From Chionoecetes opilio (Eukaryota; Arthropoda; Malacostraca; Decapoda; Majidae): a DNA stretch of 64,000 bases. The stretch is from the NCBI GenBank assembly GCA_016584305.1, contig JACEEZ010006494.1:90001-154000 (forward strand), read 5' to 3'. The notes under the pieces were generated by a model. It did not search any database, was not told the origin of the DNA, and saw nothing but the letters and a program-made list of their open reading frames with translations. This document shows, one piece after another, positions 32,301 to 45,450 of the stretch (within the stretch, counting starts at the first letter, position 1; each line of letters starts with the position of its first letter). The position numbers and the translations under genes were made by a program.

Positions 32301-33331
32301 ATGGGTGGAAAACATACGGATGGCACAACGATTCAAGCAATCATTGATCTTTACAAGGCTGGGATCAATAATAAGGAAATTTGCAAAACTTAAAGGACTA
32401 AAGCTTAGAACAGTGCAAAATTTGATCCGCCGATTTTAAGGCTGGCGGAGAGGTGAATCTCCCGCTCCCCAAAAAACAACCTGGGAAAACAAAACAAAAC
32501 GTGTAACAGAACCAGGAGCGTGTTAAGGCGACAGCTTGATGCCAATCCTAGCCTTACAGCCAGAGAACTAAAGGAGGAAAATCATACTCTTCTTGGTAAT
32601 GTGTCTCTTCGTACTGTACAGGAAACTTTGAAACGTGACCTTGGCTACAAGTGTTACCGGGCGCGGAATAAGCCACTGATAAATGACCGCCAAAGGAAGA
32701 AAAGGCTTCACTTTGCAAAGAAATACAGAGATTGGACTCTCGACAAGTGGCGGGCTGTGCTGTGGAGTGACGAAAGCACATTTTGTGTGAGTGGAGGTGG
32801 ACCAGCAAAAGTGTACCGTCGCCCCGGCTCAGACCCCACCGAGCCTCGCTACATACCAAAGACCACAAAACACCCTCCCAGTTTAATGGTGTGGGGCTGC
32901 TTTACTTTTCATGGTATTGGGAACTTAGTTATTTTCCCAAAGAACACAACTGTTAACAAAGTGGCGTATTTTGATCTTTTAAATGACCACCTGGCCTGCT
33001 TTGAAAAGCACAGGCACAGATTTTCCAACAGGATGGAGCATCCTGCCACACAGCTCGAGATGTGATACAGTGGCTTGATGACTGCAAGATAGGGAGAATA
33101 GATGACTGGCCAGGTAATTCTCCCGATATATCACCCATAGAAAATCTTTGGGCCATCATTAAAGGCAAACTTCGCTCACGTGACACCTCTACACTCCCCA
33201 AGCTTGAAATGGAGCTCCGAAAGTGTTGGGAAGAATTTAAGCCTGAGTTCCTTCAAAATCTTGCTGACAGTGTACCACGTCGCCTTCAAAGGGTCATCAA
33301 GAAAGGAAGGGGTTTCGCAACGAAATACTAA
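32301..33331 (+). pseudogene. Tc1/mariner transposase, frameshifted (DD35E spacing)
   Basis: Starts MGGKHTDGTTIQAIIDLY with a helix-turn-helix region that breaks near 32390. The main open part begins at 32520 (LRRQLDANPSLTARELK). Catalytic residues: Asp in LWSDEST (about 32766), Asp in FQQDGASCHTA (about 33034) and Glu in DISPIENLW (about 33142). I count 35 residues between the last two, so DD35E rather than the DD34E of classical Tc1. A one-base shift at about 33020 separates the second Asp from the first half. The end is GRGFATKY, stop at 33329. Non-functional; located in an intron of the SGNH-like gene. Confidence 0.85.
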
Positions 33332-33551
33332 CTACAATTGTAAGGTTGATATTCTACATTATTTTGTTATAAACATGGTGCGTCATATGTGTAAACATTC
33401 CCTTTTCGGAGGCGCGCACTGATTATATTTTATTATCCACGCAAACTTGTAGAACCTACAACTACTGAAATCATATACTAGAATATAAAAGGTATTGTAG
33501 GTGGATGAGGGACTGGCGGTTAAGAAGAGTATGAGTGTATGGATAACATAC

Positions 33552-33649
33552 CCAGCACCAGCAAGCGTGGCACCACCTCCTGTCCCTTGGCCCACTGCGT
33601 CAGCTGCCGCAGTTCCGAGGTGTTCCGTATGTTCTGCGACATGAAATCC
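33552..33649 (-). CDS. SGNH-like protein, antepenultimate exon
   Basis: A 98 bp exon on - between TTTAG and GTATGT, reading DFMSQNIRNTSELRQLTQWA then KGQEVVPRLLVLG, with the last Gly codon split (phase 1) and completed by the next exon. 'L..W..G....P.LLVLG' is the usual approach to the central strand in this esterase group. It needs a phase 2 partner upstream. The 54420 exon ends in phase 0, so at least one middle exon is missing from my reading. An alternative acceptor 6 bp upstream keeps the same frame. Confidence 0.62.
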
Positions 33650-33868
33650 CTAAACCTGCGCCGTCAACATAACAATGAACATTAAATCAAAATTAATATA
33701 ATGTACTTCTAGTAATACTTGAAAAAAAGGCTACCACAAAAAACTCGTTAGGTAGAAGATGAGTGATTCATTGTGAACTTGATTCATATGACAACAAGCA
33801 CTGTGCAAAAAAAACCACTAAGGTGGAAGGCTAAACAAAAATATTACCCTAGTTAGTAAAAATCGTAG

Positions 33869-33870
<2 letters not shown>

Positions 33871-33950
<80 letters not shown>
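33871..33950. repeat. (CT)n microsatellite
   Basis: About 40 uninterrupted CT units, 70 bp before a (GA)n run of similar length, so the two could form a hairpin. Confidence 0.97.
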
Positions 33951-33960
<10 letters not shown>

Positions 33961-34017
33961 GTTATATTGGAAATTTTACTATATTCGTAAATGCATAGAA
34001 ATTATTTCATCAAGATT

Positions 34018-34141
<124 letters not shown>

Positions 34142-34329
34142 GAGGAGGAGGAAGAGGAAGAGGAGATATATAAGGCAGAAGGGTCAATTGAGGACAGGTG
34201 CGTTCTGCAGCCCCTTGGAAATACAAGCATTAGGTTTCTTAGGATTCCTTCATTGTCTCACTACAGACAGGCTACCCTCTACGGGCAACTGGTGAACCAA
34301 TGCTTTTTTGGGGGGCAAGGCAAAACAAA

Positions 34330-34957
34330 AAAGAGGTTCCAAAAAGCCCGCTTAGTTGGCAATCCCTATAAAGAAGACAGTAAGAGAATCTAGAAAGGGG
34401 GGTGGGCCAATTTAGTTCGGAAGGTGTCTTGTCACACCTCTCCTGAAAAGATTTAAGTCGTAAGAAGGTGTACAAAATTAAACAGGAAGAGAGTTCCCGA
34501 GTTTACCAGTGAAAGGGATGCAAGAGTAATCATACACTGTACTGTACTGGTTAACTCTTGCATTAGGAAGATAGACAGAATAGGGATGATAATACGTTGA
34601 AAGTCTTGTGCAGCGAGGCCGCGAGAGTAGGGGAGGCTTGCAGTTAGCAAGTTAAGAAGAGCAGTGAGCATGAAAATAACGGTAGAAGATAGCAAGAAAA
34701 CATTGAACATCAACATTGCGGCGGTGATTTATAGATTGAAGACAGTCAGTTAGAGGCCGGGGGGTGGGAGTTGAGACCAATTTCTTTTGGATCAACTCTG
34801 TTTAGGAGAGCTGTATGAGTGGATCCCCCCAAAACATGTGACACATACTCCATACATGGGCGGATAAGGCCCCTGTACAAAGCAAGCAACTGGGAGGGAG
34901 AAAAAAAAGGACATAGACGCCACATGACACCTAACTTTTAAGAAGCTGTTTTAGCAA
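34330..34957 (-). mobile_element. Non-LTR family N, copy 4
   Basis: Read on -: LLALYRG...RPCMEYVSH...GGSTHTALLNRV, then heavily broken frames, and the family 3' UTR (AAAAGCCCGCTTAG complement near 34342). Several stops and shifts. Its 5' edge meets an (AT)n run at 34959. Confidence 0.75.
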
Positions 34958-34958
34958 G

Positions 34959-34971
34959 CAATATATATATA

Positions 34972-35050
<79 letters not shown>
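34959..35050. repeat. (AT)n microsatellite
   Basis: Nearly pure AT run between the non-LTR copy and the first Helitron-like unit. Confidence 0.95.
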
Positions 35051-35468
35051 ATATAAGCGAAAATGTGTCTGTCTGTCTGTCTGTCTGTGTGTGTGTGTGT
35101 GTGTGTGGTATAGGTTCCGCCCCCCGTGGCGCAATCACCTCATATGGCACATTTTGGGAACCGGGTTGACCAGGGGAAGGTTTTAAGCCCACTTATGAGA
35201 TGATTCGATCACTTTTTTCTTCTTTTTTTTTAGCAGCCTATTAGCGATAATTGTGAAAAAAAAGTGGGTTGCGAGAATTGAGGAAACCTTGATGGGTAAT
35301 GGGTGAGTGAATGGGTGGGGTGATGGGTAATGGGTGTGGGGTGATGGGTGAGTGAATGGGTGGGGGGTGATGGGTTGGGGGTGATGGATGATGGGTGAGG
35401 GAATAGGTGGGGGGTGATGGGTAATCTATAATAATATAAGCAAAAGTGTGTCTCTCTGTCTGTCTGTC

Positions 35469-35538
<70 letters not shown>

Positions 35539-36511
35539 TGGTATAGGTTCCGCCCCCCGTGGCGCAATCAAAACATATGGCACATTTTTGGAACCGGGTT
35601 GACCAGGGGAAGGTTTTAAGCCCAATTATGAGATGATCCGATCATCTTTTTTTTTTTTTTTTTTAGCAGCCTATTAGCGATAATTGTGAAAAAAAAGTGG
35701 GTTGCGAGAATTGAGGAAACCTTGATGTAGGGTGATGGGTAATGGGTGAGTGAATGGGTGGGGTGATGGGTAATGGGTGTGGGGTGATGGGTGAGTGAAT
35801 GGGTGGGGGGTGATGGGTTGGGGGTGATGGGTGATGGGTGAGGGAATAGGTGGGGGGTGATGGGTAATGGTAAATATAAGCGAAAGTGTGTCTGTCTGTG
35901 TGTGTGTGTGTGTGTGTGTCTGGTATAGGTTCCGCCCCCCGTGGCGCAATCACCTCATATGGCACATTTTTGGAACCGGGTTGACCAGGGGAAGGTTTTA
36001 AGCCCAATTATGAGATGATCCGATCATCTTTTTTTTTTTTTTTTTAGCAGCCTATTAGCGATAATTGTGAAAAAAAGTGGGTTGCGAGAATTGAGGAAAC
36101 CTTGATGTAGGGTGATGGGTAATGGGTGAGTGAATGGGTGGGGTGATGGGTAATGGGTGTGGGGTGATGGGTGAGTGAATGGGTGGGGGGTGATGGGTTG
36201 GGGATGATGGGTGATGGGTGAGGGAATAGGTGGGGGGTGATGGGTAATGGGTGAGTGAATGGGTGGGGGGTGATGGGTAATGGGTGAGTGAATGGGTGGG
36301 GGGTGATGGGTAATGGGTGAGTGAATGGGTGGGGGGAATACATACATTTCTACATCCGTGATTTCAGGAAAGTTAGAAGGGGCTATCTGGAGAGTCCGTG
36401 TTTGGTGGGCCGAAGGCCCACCAAACACAGGTGGTGAGCCAAGGCCCACCACTAATAGCCCTCCGCAGGAGCTAGCCAAAAAGTCCGCCCGGAGGGCGGC
36501 TTTGCGGCTAG
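35051..36511 (-). mobile_element. Helitron-like units 1-3, tandem
   Basis: Three head-to-tail units start at about 35051, 35437 and 35873 with (TC)TATAATAATATAAGCGAAA and a (TCTG)n/(TG)n run. They continue with GGTATAGGTTCCGCCCCCCG, TGGCGCAATCA, ATATGGCACATTTT and AACCGGGTTGACCAGGGGAA, a T-run, TAGCAGCCTATTAGCG, and a minisatellite of GGGTGATGGGTAATGGGTGAG. Unit 3 ends in a hairpin CCGCCC-GGA-GGGCGG, then CTTTGCGG and CTAG (36508-36511) before T, which is the Helitron 3' signature on +. No Rep/helicase coding. Strand is arbitrary; signature and 5' TC read on +. Confidence 0.6.
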
Positions 36512-37189
36512 TAATAATATAAGCGAAAGTGTGTCTGTCTGTCTGTCTGTCTGTCTGTGTGTGTGGTATAGGTGCCGCCCCCTGTGGCGGAATCCCATCA
36601 TATGGCACAGTTTTGGAACCGGGTCGAGCAGAGGAAGGTTTTAACCCTACTTATGAGATGATCCGATCACTTTTTTTTTTTTTTTTTTAGCAGCCTATTA
36701 GCGAGAATTGTGAAGAAAAAAAGGTGGGTTGCGGGAATTGAGGAAACCTTGATGTAGGGTGATGGGTAATGGGTGGGGTGATTGGTAATGGGTGGGGTGA
36801 TGGGTAATGGGTGTGGGGTGATGGGTGAGTGAATGGGTGGGGGGTGATGGGTGATGGGTGAGGGAATAGGTGGGGGGTGATGGGTAATGGGTGAGTGAAT
36901 GGGTGTGTGGTAATGGGTAATGGGTGAGTGAATGGGTGGGGGTGATGGGTAATGGGTGGGGGGTAACGGGTGAGTGAATGGGTTGGGGGTGATGTGAATG
37001 GGTTGGCGTTAATACATACATTTCTACATCCATGATTTCAGGAAAAGTTAGAAGGGGCTATCTGGAGAGTCTGCGTTTGGTGGGCCGAAGGCCCACCAAA
37101 CACAGGTGGTGAGCCGAAGGCCCACCAGTCCAATAGCCCTCCGCAGGAGCTAGCCAAAAAGTCCGCCCGGAGGGCTTCTTTGCGGCTAG
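36512..37189 (+). mobile_element. Helitron-like unit 4
   Basis: Begins directly at the CTAG of unit 3 (TAATAATATAAGCGAAAGTG), has the same internal blocks and GGGTGATGGGTAAT minisatellite, then TTTCTACATCCATGATTTCAG (shared with R2), GGTGGGCCGAAGGCCCACC palindromes, a terminal hairpin and CTAG at 37186-37189 followed by T. Non-autonomous. Confidence 0.6.
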
Positions 37190-37272
<83 letters not shown>

Positions 37273-37410
37273 GTATGGGAATATATATATATATATATAT
37301 ACTATATATATAATTATATAATATATATATATTATTAGATATTATATCACATGAGTATATTATCAATATATATTATATATTATTAATAATATATATATTA
37401 TTATATTACT
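37190..37410. repeat. (AT)n microsatellite, interrupted
   Basis: TA-rich run with TATAT/ATTAT interruptions, directly after the Helitron 3' end (insertion at T of an AT target). Confidence 0.92.
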
Positions 37411-37418
37411 ATAGTACC

Positions 37419-38684
37419 GGCGTATTTTGTGCGGTGCGGGAAGAGTAAAATTATACACTTTGTAGCTCCCACATTTAAAAAAATTTTTAGAGTGCACTGC
37501 TACTCGACCATGAGTTACTTCACGGCATAAATTATACTCTTTCGGAAAAATACTCTTTCGGTTGGGTGTAGCCTTCAGGGTCCCGGCGAATCAGTGGCGC
37601 GCCATGCATACATTCTTATCTGACATCACCGCCGAAATGTTATGTTTTCATTAATTTCAATCCATTCAGATTCATACATAAGATCATATGCAATAATACT
37701 GTTTCAATAGGGTGGTATGATACTTTTATGCATGTATACAGCTACTATGGAATAGGAGCTCATGATATTAATCCTGCACGAATCTGAGATCTACCATCCT
37801 CGTCATATACATACCGTCGATCCTTAGTTCGTGCTAGCAAATTGTATTGTAAGTATATCATCAAATTAGGATTCATTTGCATAGAATTTCAATTTGTATA
37901 TATGTCATATCATACAAAAAGAGCCTTTTAGAGAACTTATCGCAGGGCATGAATACGAACTTTTCCTCAGTCTGATTCAGCTCCAACACGGTAGGAAGCC
38001 TCTCCAAGACTCCAGCCTCAACCAGACAACCACATGTAGCCTACCTGAAAAGTCAAGATTCACGAGGATAAGCAGGCTGCGGCGTTATCACAGCCACAGA
38101 TATCGTGCAGTTATCCAACATTCGATCATTCGGATGAAGGAAACATTCACTACGTTAATACGGCGAATACTATCAACATAGAGGATGGTAAAAGGCGAGA
38201 TGCACTGTGAGATAATCACGACCAGCATTCATCGAGCTTAGGCAAAGAATATTGTATATAAGAAACGTAGATGTAGGTACAGTACGTTGCCGCACACATC
38301 ATGAAAGCATTACATCGAGCATCGTGAATGCTGTGTACAATAGATATTCCAATACATTATAGCGCCCTAAATATTTCAGTTTGATATCAAGTCCATCTAT
38401 AAGTTAGAAATCAAATGCTAGGCCATTCTAAGAGCTCAAAACAATAAGATATCGATGTGTAATACTGACAATCACGCTACTACTCTTTGCTGTGCCTTCA
38501 ATAATGTCAACCTTAACGATATTCCTTGAGCCTCTGTAAGAGGTAAGGAAGTGTACGACACTTTTACTCCCGGCAACATCTAGAAAGTGCTTTGGCAGCG
38601 CTACAATCGTATTTTGTGATTTCAAGCAGGGGCGGAGCTTAAAAGAGTAAAATTTTTCACAAAATTGCCACCACAAAATACGCC
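37419..38684. mobile_element. Non-autonomous TIR element, 1.27 kb
   Basis: Ends GGCGTATTTTGTG at 37419 and CACAAAATACGCC ending at 38684 are exact complements. Further in, AGAGTAAAAT and a GCTCC block are shared by both ends. Interior A+T-rich with no transposase. Target duplication not clear because of flanking AT repeats. Superfamily not assigned. Confidence 0.6.
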
Positions 38685-38798
38685 TATATTATATATCACC
38701 GTTATCGTATATTACAAATATAAATCTTCAATGATTTTATTGATAAACTTTTATTGTTATTCATCTTATTAACTAATACAAAAAATGATGCTATACTA

Positions 38799-39735
<937 letters not shown>

Positions 39736-39792
39736 ATATATATAATATATAAATATATATTTTTATATATATTTTATATATATTATATATAT

Positions 39793-39853
<61 letters not shown>

Positions 39854-39950
39854 TTACAGATATACTATATATATATATATATAATATATATATATATTAA
39901 TATCGTATATATATATATATATATTTACATATATACGTATATATATATAA

Positions 39951-40027
<77 letters not shown>

Positions 40028-40065
40028 ATAATATAAAATATATTATATATACCACTATATCTCTG
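39736..40065. repeat. (AT)n microsatellite, interrupted
   Basis: Long TA-rich run; Ile/Tyr-repeat frames across it are artefacts. Confidence 0.95.
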
Positions 40066-40139
40066 GACTGTTTACGCGCCAGTGTTTTGAAATCGCCAGG
40101 CTGCATAAGGGCCCCACTGGTGGGGGGATAGAAGGTATG

Positions 40140-40740
40140 GTGTTAGGAGTGGTGTGGAAGTGGAAGTTGTAATGGGTTGTGGTGGAGTGTGGTTGTGCAT
40201 GTGGTAGGGAATGATAGTTAAGGTGACAGGTGTTGTGTGTGGGTTGTGAGGTGTTTAAGGAGGGTTGTGAGTTGTTATGAGGTGTTGTTAGAGTTATAAT
40301 ATATTAATAATAATTATGAGGTGTTGTTAGTGGGTTGTGAGGGTGTTGTGAGTGTGTTATGAGGTGTTGTTAGAGAGTTATAAGATATTATTAATAATTA
40401 TGAGGTATTGTTAGTGGGTTGTGAGTGGGTTATGAGTTGTTGTGAGGGGTTATAGATTTTATGAGTGGTTATGATGTGTTGTGAGTGGGTTATGAGTATT
40501 TCTGATTTGTTGTGAGTGGGTTATGATATGTTGTGAGTGGGTTGTGAGTAGTTCTGATTTGTTGTGAGTGAGTTATGATGTGTTGTGAATGGGTAATGAG
40601 TAGTTGTGATTTGTTGAGTGCGTAATGAGTTGGAATGAATTTTCGTCAACGCGGTATGAGGTGTTGTGAGTGGGTTAAGAGTTCAGTATTCAACACTAGG
40701 TTAATGCTTTAACATTTGAGTGGGTTGTGAGGTGAGTGAA
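40140..40740. repeat. GT-rich minisatellite (GTTGTGAGTGGGTTATGA-like units)
   Basis: Loosely repeated units such as GTTGTGAGTGGGTTATGA and GAGGTGTTGTTAG fill about 600 bp with almost no C on this strand. No gene. Confidence 0.8.
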
Positions 40741-40785
40741 ATCCGAACGCACAAACACAACTTCACACCATAGTTTTATTCACCT

Positions 40786-40787
40786 CG

Positions 40788-40826
<39 letters not shown>

Positions 40827-40912
40827 ACACCACACGCACACACACACACACACCACCACACACACACACACACACAACACACACACACACACACACACAC
40901 AACACAACATCC
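40786..40912. repeat. (AC)n microsatellite
   Basis: AC run with occasional ACCAC or ACGC breaks, followed by a C-rich segment to 41090. Confidence 0.95.
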
Positions 40913-41091
40913 ACCAACTGTTAACACTAAAATTACATGCCCGTATTCGCACCATGCCACGAAATTCATCCACCTCGGCCACACAACCCCCCAAAACCCC
41001 CTCTTCCCACAACAACCTCCCCCATCCCCCCCCCACAACCCCTCCTCCACCTCACCGTAACCTAATTTCACACCCTTTCAACCCCCTACAC

Positions 41092-41131
41092 CAGGGGTTC
41101 CCAACCCGCGGCCCGCAGGCCACATGCGGGC
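41092..41131. mobile_element. hAT (Charlie-like) terminus fragment
   Basis: CAGGGGTTCCCAACCCGCGG followed by CCCGCAGGCCACATGCGGG is the well-known terminal sequence of Charlie-like hAT elements. Only this end is seen; it is cut by the next hAT element at 41132. Confidence 0.6.
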
Positions 41132-41577
41132 CAGGGCATGTAGTACGGTACGGTACGGTACGAAATTACGGTACGGTACGGTTATTTAAGGGCTAAAAGT
41201 ACGGTTCGATATTACGGTTCGATATATTTCTTCAAGTTCGGTACGGTACGAAAGTTCGATTTTTATTTCCGTACTTATATCGAACCATTTTCGTACCCAG
41301 CAGTATGGGCGCCGCCCATACTGCCACCGCCCATTGGGCGGTGGATGGGCGGATAGGGGAATGAATGAGCGAGATTTGACTCCATTAATTAACACCCCCG
41401 TGTGACCTCATTAGCCAGGTAGAATTTCTGCCAAGCTGCCTGAGACGGCTGGGTGTGAACGAGGAATGGGGATTATCCCTCAGCCTCCTGACCTCCTCGG
41501 TCAGGTCAAGGAGATAAGTCAGGTGGCGTGGGGCGTCGCCCCATTACTCACATACCCACTTGCATTTAACACACTTG

Positions 41578-44177
41578 CGTGTGTGTGTGTGTGTGTTGTG
41601 CGTGTCTGTTTGTTTGTGTTTGTGTGTGTGTGCGTGTCTGTTTGTGTGTGTGTGTGTGTGTCGGTGCGTGCGTGTCTGTTTGCTTGTGTGTGTGCGTGCG
41701 TGTCTGTTTGTTTGTGTGTGTATGTGCGTGTCTGTTTGTGTGTGTGTGTGTGTGTCTGTTTATTTGTGTGTGTGTGTGTGTGTCTGTTTGTTTGTGTGTG
41801 TGTGGTGCGTGTCTGTTGTTTGTTTGTGTGTGCGTTGTGGTGCATGTTTTTTTGTGTGTGTGTGCGTGTCTGTTTGTTTGTTTGTGTGTGGTGCTGTCTG
41901 TTTGTTTGTGTGTGTGTGTGTTGGTGTCTGTTTGTTTGTTTGTGTGTGTGTGCGTGTCTTTGTTTTTTGTTGTGTGTGTGTGTGTGCGTGTCTGTTTGTT
42001 TGTTGTGTGTGTGTGGTGCGTTTCTGTTTTTTGTTTTTGTGTGTGTGTTTGTTTGTGTTTGTCGTGTCTGTTTATTTGGTTTGTGTGTGTGTGTGTTGTT
42101 TTGTGTGTGTTGTTTGCTGTGTTTATTTGTTTGTGTTGTGTGTGTGCGTGTCTGTTTTTTGTGTGTGTGTGCGTGTCTGTTTGTGTGTGTGTGTGTCTGT
42201 TTTTTGTTTGTGTGTGTGCTGTGTCTTATTTGTTTGTGTGTGTGGTGCGTGTCTGTTTATTTGTTTGTGTGTGTTGTGCGTGTCTGTTTATTTGTTTGTG
42301 TGTGTGTGGCGTGTCTGTTTGTTGTGTGTGTGTCGTGTCTATTTGTTTTGTTTGTGTGTGTGCGTGTCTGTTTGTTTGTGATTGTATGTGGTGTTGTTGT
42401 ATTGTGTGTGGTGTGTTTGTGTGTGTGTCCGTTTTGTATGTGTTTGTATGTGTCTTTTTTTGTTTGTGTTTGTGTCGTGTCTGTTTGTTTGTTTGTTGTG
42501 TGTGCGTGCGTGTTCTTTTGTTTGTTGTGTGTGTGCTGTGTGCTGTGCATGTCTTTGTGTTTTTTGTGTGTGTGCGTGTCTGTTTGTTTGTGTTGTTGGG
42601 TGTGTTTGTGTGTGTGCGTGTTGTATATTTGTGTGTGTGCCGTTGTTGTGTTTGTTGTGTTGTTGTGTGTGCGTGTCTGTTTGTTTGTGTTGTGTGTGTG
42701 CGTGTCTGTTTGTTCGTTTGTGTTTGTGCGTGTCTGATTTTTGTGTGTGTGTGTGTATGCGTGTCTGTTTGTTTGTGTGTGGTGTGCGTGTCTGTTTGTG
42801 TGTGTGTGGTGTGCGTTGTTGTTTGTGTTGTGCTGTCTGTTGTGTGTGTGTGTGTGCGTGTCTGTTTGTTTGCTTGTGTGTGTGCGTGTCTGTTTATTTG
42901 TTTGTGGTGTGTGTAGCGTGTCTGTTTGTTTGTGTGTGTGTGTGTGCGTGTCTGTTTGTGTGTGTGTGTGTATGTGCTGTTTGTTTGTTGTGTGTGTGTG
43001 TGTGTGTGCGTGTCTGTTTGTTTGCTTGTGTGTGTGCGTGTCTGTTTATTTGTTATGTGTGTGTGCGTGTCTGTTTGTTTTGTGTGTGTGTGTCTGTTTG
43101 TTGTGTGTGTGTGCGTGTTGTTGTTTGTTTGTGTGTGTGTGTCTGTGTTTGTTTGTGTGTATGCGTGTTGTTTGTTTGTGTGTGTGTGCGTGTCTGTTTG
43201 TTTTTGTGTGTGCGTGTTCTGTTTGTTTGTTTGTGTGTGCGTGCGTTGTTGTTTTGGTTGTGTCTGTTTGTTTGTGTGTGCGTGTGTTTGTTTGCGTGTG
43301 GGTGTGCGTGTCTGTTTGTTGTTTTGTGTGTGTGTGCTGTCTGTTTGTTTGGTGTGTGTGTGCGTGTCTGTTTGTTGGTTTGTTGTGTATGTGCGTGTCT
43401 GTTTGTTGGTTTGGTGTGGTGTGCGTGCGTGTTGTTTTTTGTTTTTGCGTGTGTGTTTGTCGTTTGTTGTGTGTGGCGGTCTGTTTGTTTGTTTGTGTGT
43501 GTTTGCGTGCGTGTTCTGTTGTGTTGTGTGCGTGCGTGTTGTTTGTTTTGTGCGTGTGGTTGTCTGTTTGTTGTGCTGTGCATGTCTGTTTGTTGTTGTG
43601 TTTGGTGCGTGTCTGTTTGTTGTGTGTGAGTGTTCATGTCTGTTTGTTGTGTGGTGTCTGTGTCGTGCTGTCTGTTTGTTTGTGTTTGTGTGCGTGTCTG
43701 TTTGTTTGGTGTGTGGAGTGCATGTCTGTTTGTTTTTGTGTGTGCGTGCGTGTCTGTTGTTTGTGTGCGTGTGCTGTGCGTTTGTTTGTTTGTGTGTGTG
43801 TGCCTGCATGTCTGTTGTTTGTTGGTCCGTGCGTGTCTGGTTTTTTTGTGGTGCGTGCGTGCGTGTTCTGTTTTTTTGTGTGTGTGCGTGCGTGTCTGTT
43901 TGTTTGTCGTGTGTTGGTTTTTGTGTGTGCGGCGTGTCTGTTTGTTTGTGTTTGTCGTGCGTGCTGTTTTGTTTGTTTGTGTGTGTGTGCGGGTGTGTGT
44001 TGTGGTTGTTTTTGGAGTCCGTGCGTGTCTGGGTTTTTTTGTGTGTGTGCGTGCGTGCGTGTCTGTTTGTTTGTGTGTGCGTGCGTGTCTGTTTGTTTGT
44101 ATGTTTGTGTGTGTGTGTGTGTGGTGTGTGTGCGCGTGTCTGTTTGTTTCGTGTCGCGTGCGTGTCTGTTTGTTTGT
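41578..44177. repeat. 2.6 kb GT-rich minisatellite, ~24 bp period
   Basis: Over 100 diverged units of the type TGTGTGCGTGTCTGTTTG with added TTTG/TGTG. C occurs almost only in CG and CTG of the unit. Because the unit is often a multiple of 3, long Cys/Val-rich frames on + and His/Thr/Gln-rich frames on - stay open for hundreds of codons. Nothing suggests they are translated. Confidence 0.93.
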
Positions 44178-44186
44178 TGCAGACTG

Positions 44187-44330
44187 TCTGAAGTGGCTAT
44201 TGCTCTGCCTGTGACGCAGGCCAGTGTTGAAAGAACATTCTCTGGGTTGCGCTACATCCTAAACGATTTAAGGTTAGGATTGAAGGAAGATATTATTGAT
44301 GCCATCATCGTTTTACGATGTAATACATAA
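44187..44330 (+). pseudogene. hAT transposase C-terminal dimerisation domain fragment
   Basis: Forty-seven codons after TTGTTGCAG: RLSEVAIALPVTQASVERTF, SGLRYILNDLR, then KEDIIDAIIVLRCNT and stop. 'TQASVERTFS' with 'LR.SLKED' is the hATC (dimerisation) core. The catalytic domain and BED zinc finger are absent upstream, where the minisatellite lies. TTGCAG could be the acceptor of an intron that contains the minisatellite. Confidence 0.85.
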
Positions 44331-44349
44331 ACAAAAAAAAACCTAAATT

Positions 44350-44351
<2 letters not shown>

Positions 44352-44418
<67 letters not shown>

Positions 44419-44423
44419 TATAT

Positions 44424-44473
<50 letters not shown>

Positions 44474-44485
44474 ATATATTAGTTA
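44352..44485. repeat. (AT)n microsatellite
   Basis: Interrupted TA run inside the hAT element's 3' non-coding part; 44486-44660 after it has no feature. Confidence 0.95.
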
Positions 44486-45008
44486 ATGATTTGTAAGTCT
44501 TGGGTATAGGATGTAATTATGAAATGTATGTAGTATATAGAGATAAATGGGTAGAAATTACTATGTGTTGTATGTAATACCTGCAAAAGTATGTGTATAT
44601 TAATCACAATGGAAAATTATTGGTAATTTTGTCAATTATTGATTTTGTTTCTGAAAGTCAAATCTTTTTTGGGTACGAAAAATAGTTCGAAATTACAGTA
44701 CGAAAACTAATCGTACCAGTACGGTACGATACAAATATTCAGGTACGTTACGGAATTACGGTACTGTATTTATCTGAGGTACGAATTACAAAAAATATTA
44801 CCGTACCGTACCGTACTACATGCCCTGCTTCTATGTAAACTACGTCACTATCAGCGACTTTCTATTAGGAACTGAAAACCTACGAAAATTCGCTTCGATA
44901 TCCTTCCTGGTTACCGAGTGAACAGTGAAGTTGAAAACAGGCGCTCCGACCTTGTGGCCCTTGTGCAACAGGCCGATATTCCGTGCGCAGTCCAGATTTA
45001 CAGTGGTC

Positions 45009-45450
<442 letters not shown>

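Larger units (their letters stand above)
41132..44827 (+). mobile_element. hAT transposon with expanded minisatellite, 3.7 kb
   Basis: Termini CAGGGCATGTAGTACGGTAC at 41132 and the complement ending at 44827 are near-identical. Both are followed by arrays of ACGGTACGGT and GTTCGATATTACGG, which are likely transposase-binding repeats. A hAT C-terminal domain sits near the right end. The 8 bp flanks (ATGCGGGC, CTTCTATG) do not match, so no target duplication is seen. Most of the coding region is gone or replaced by the GT-rich minisatellite at 41578-44177. Confidence 0.75.

Noticed and set aside
41466..44330. Very long Cys/Val-rich (+) and His/Thr/Gln-rich (-) open frames as possible repeat proteins
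   Set aside because: They arise from a minisatellite without stop triplets, appear in several frames and both strands at once, and have no start context or domain.
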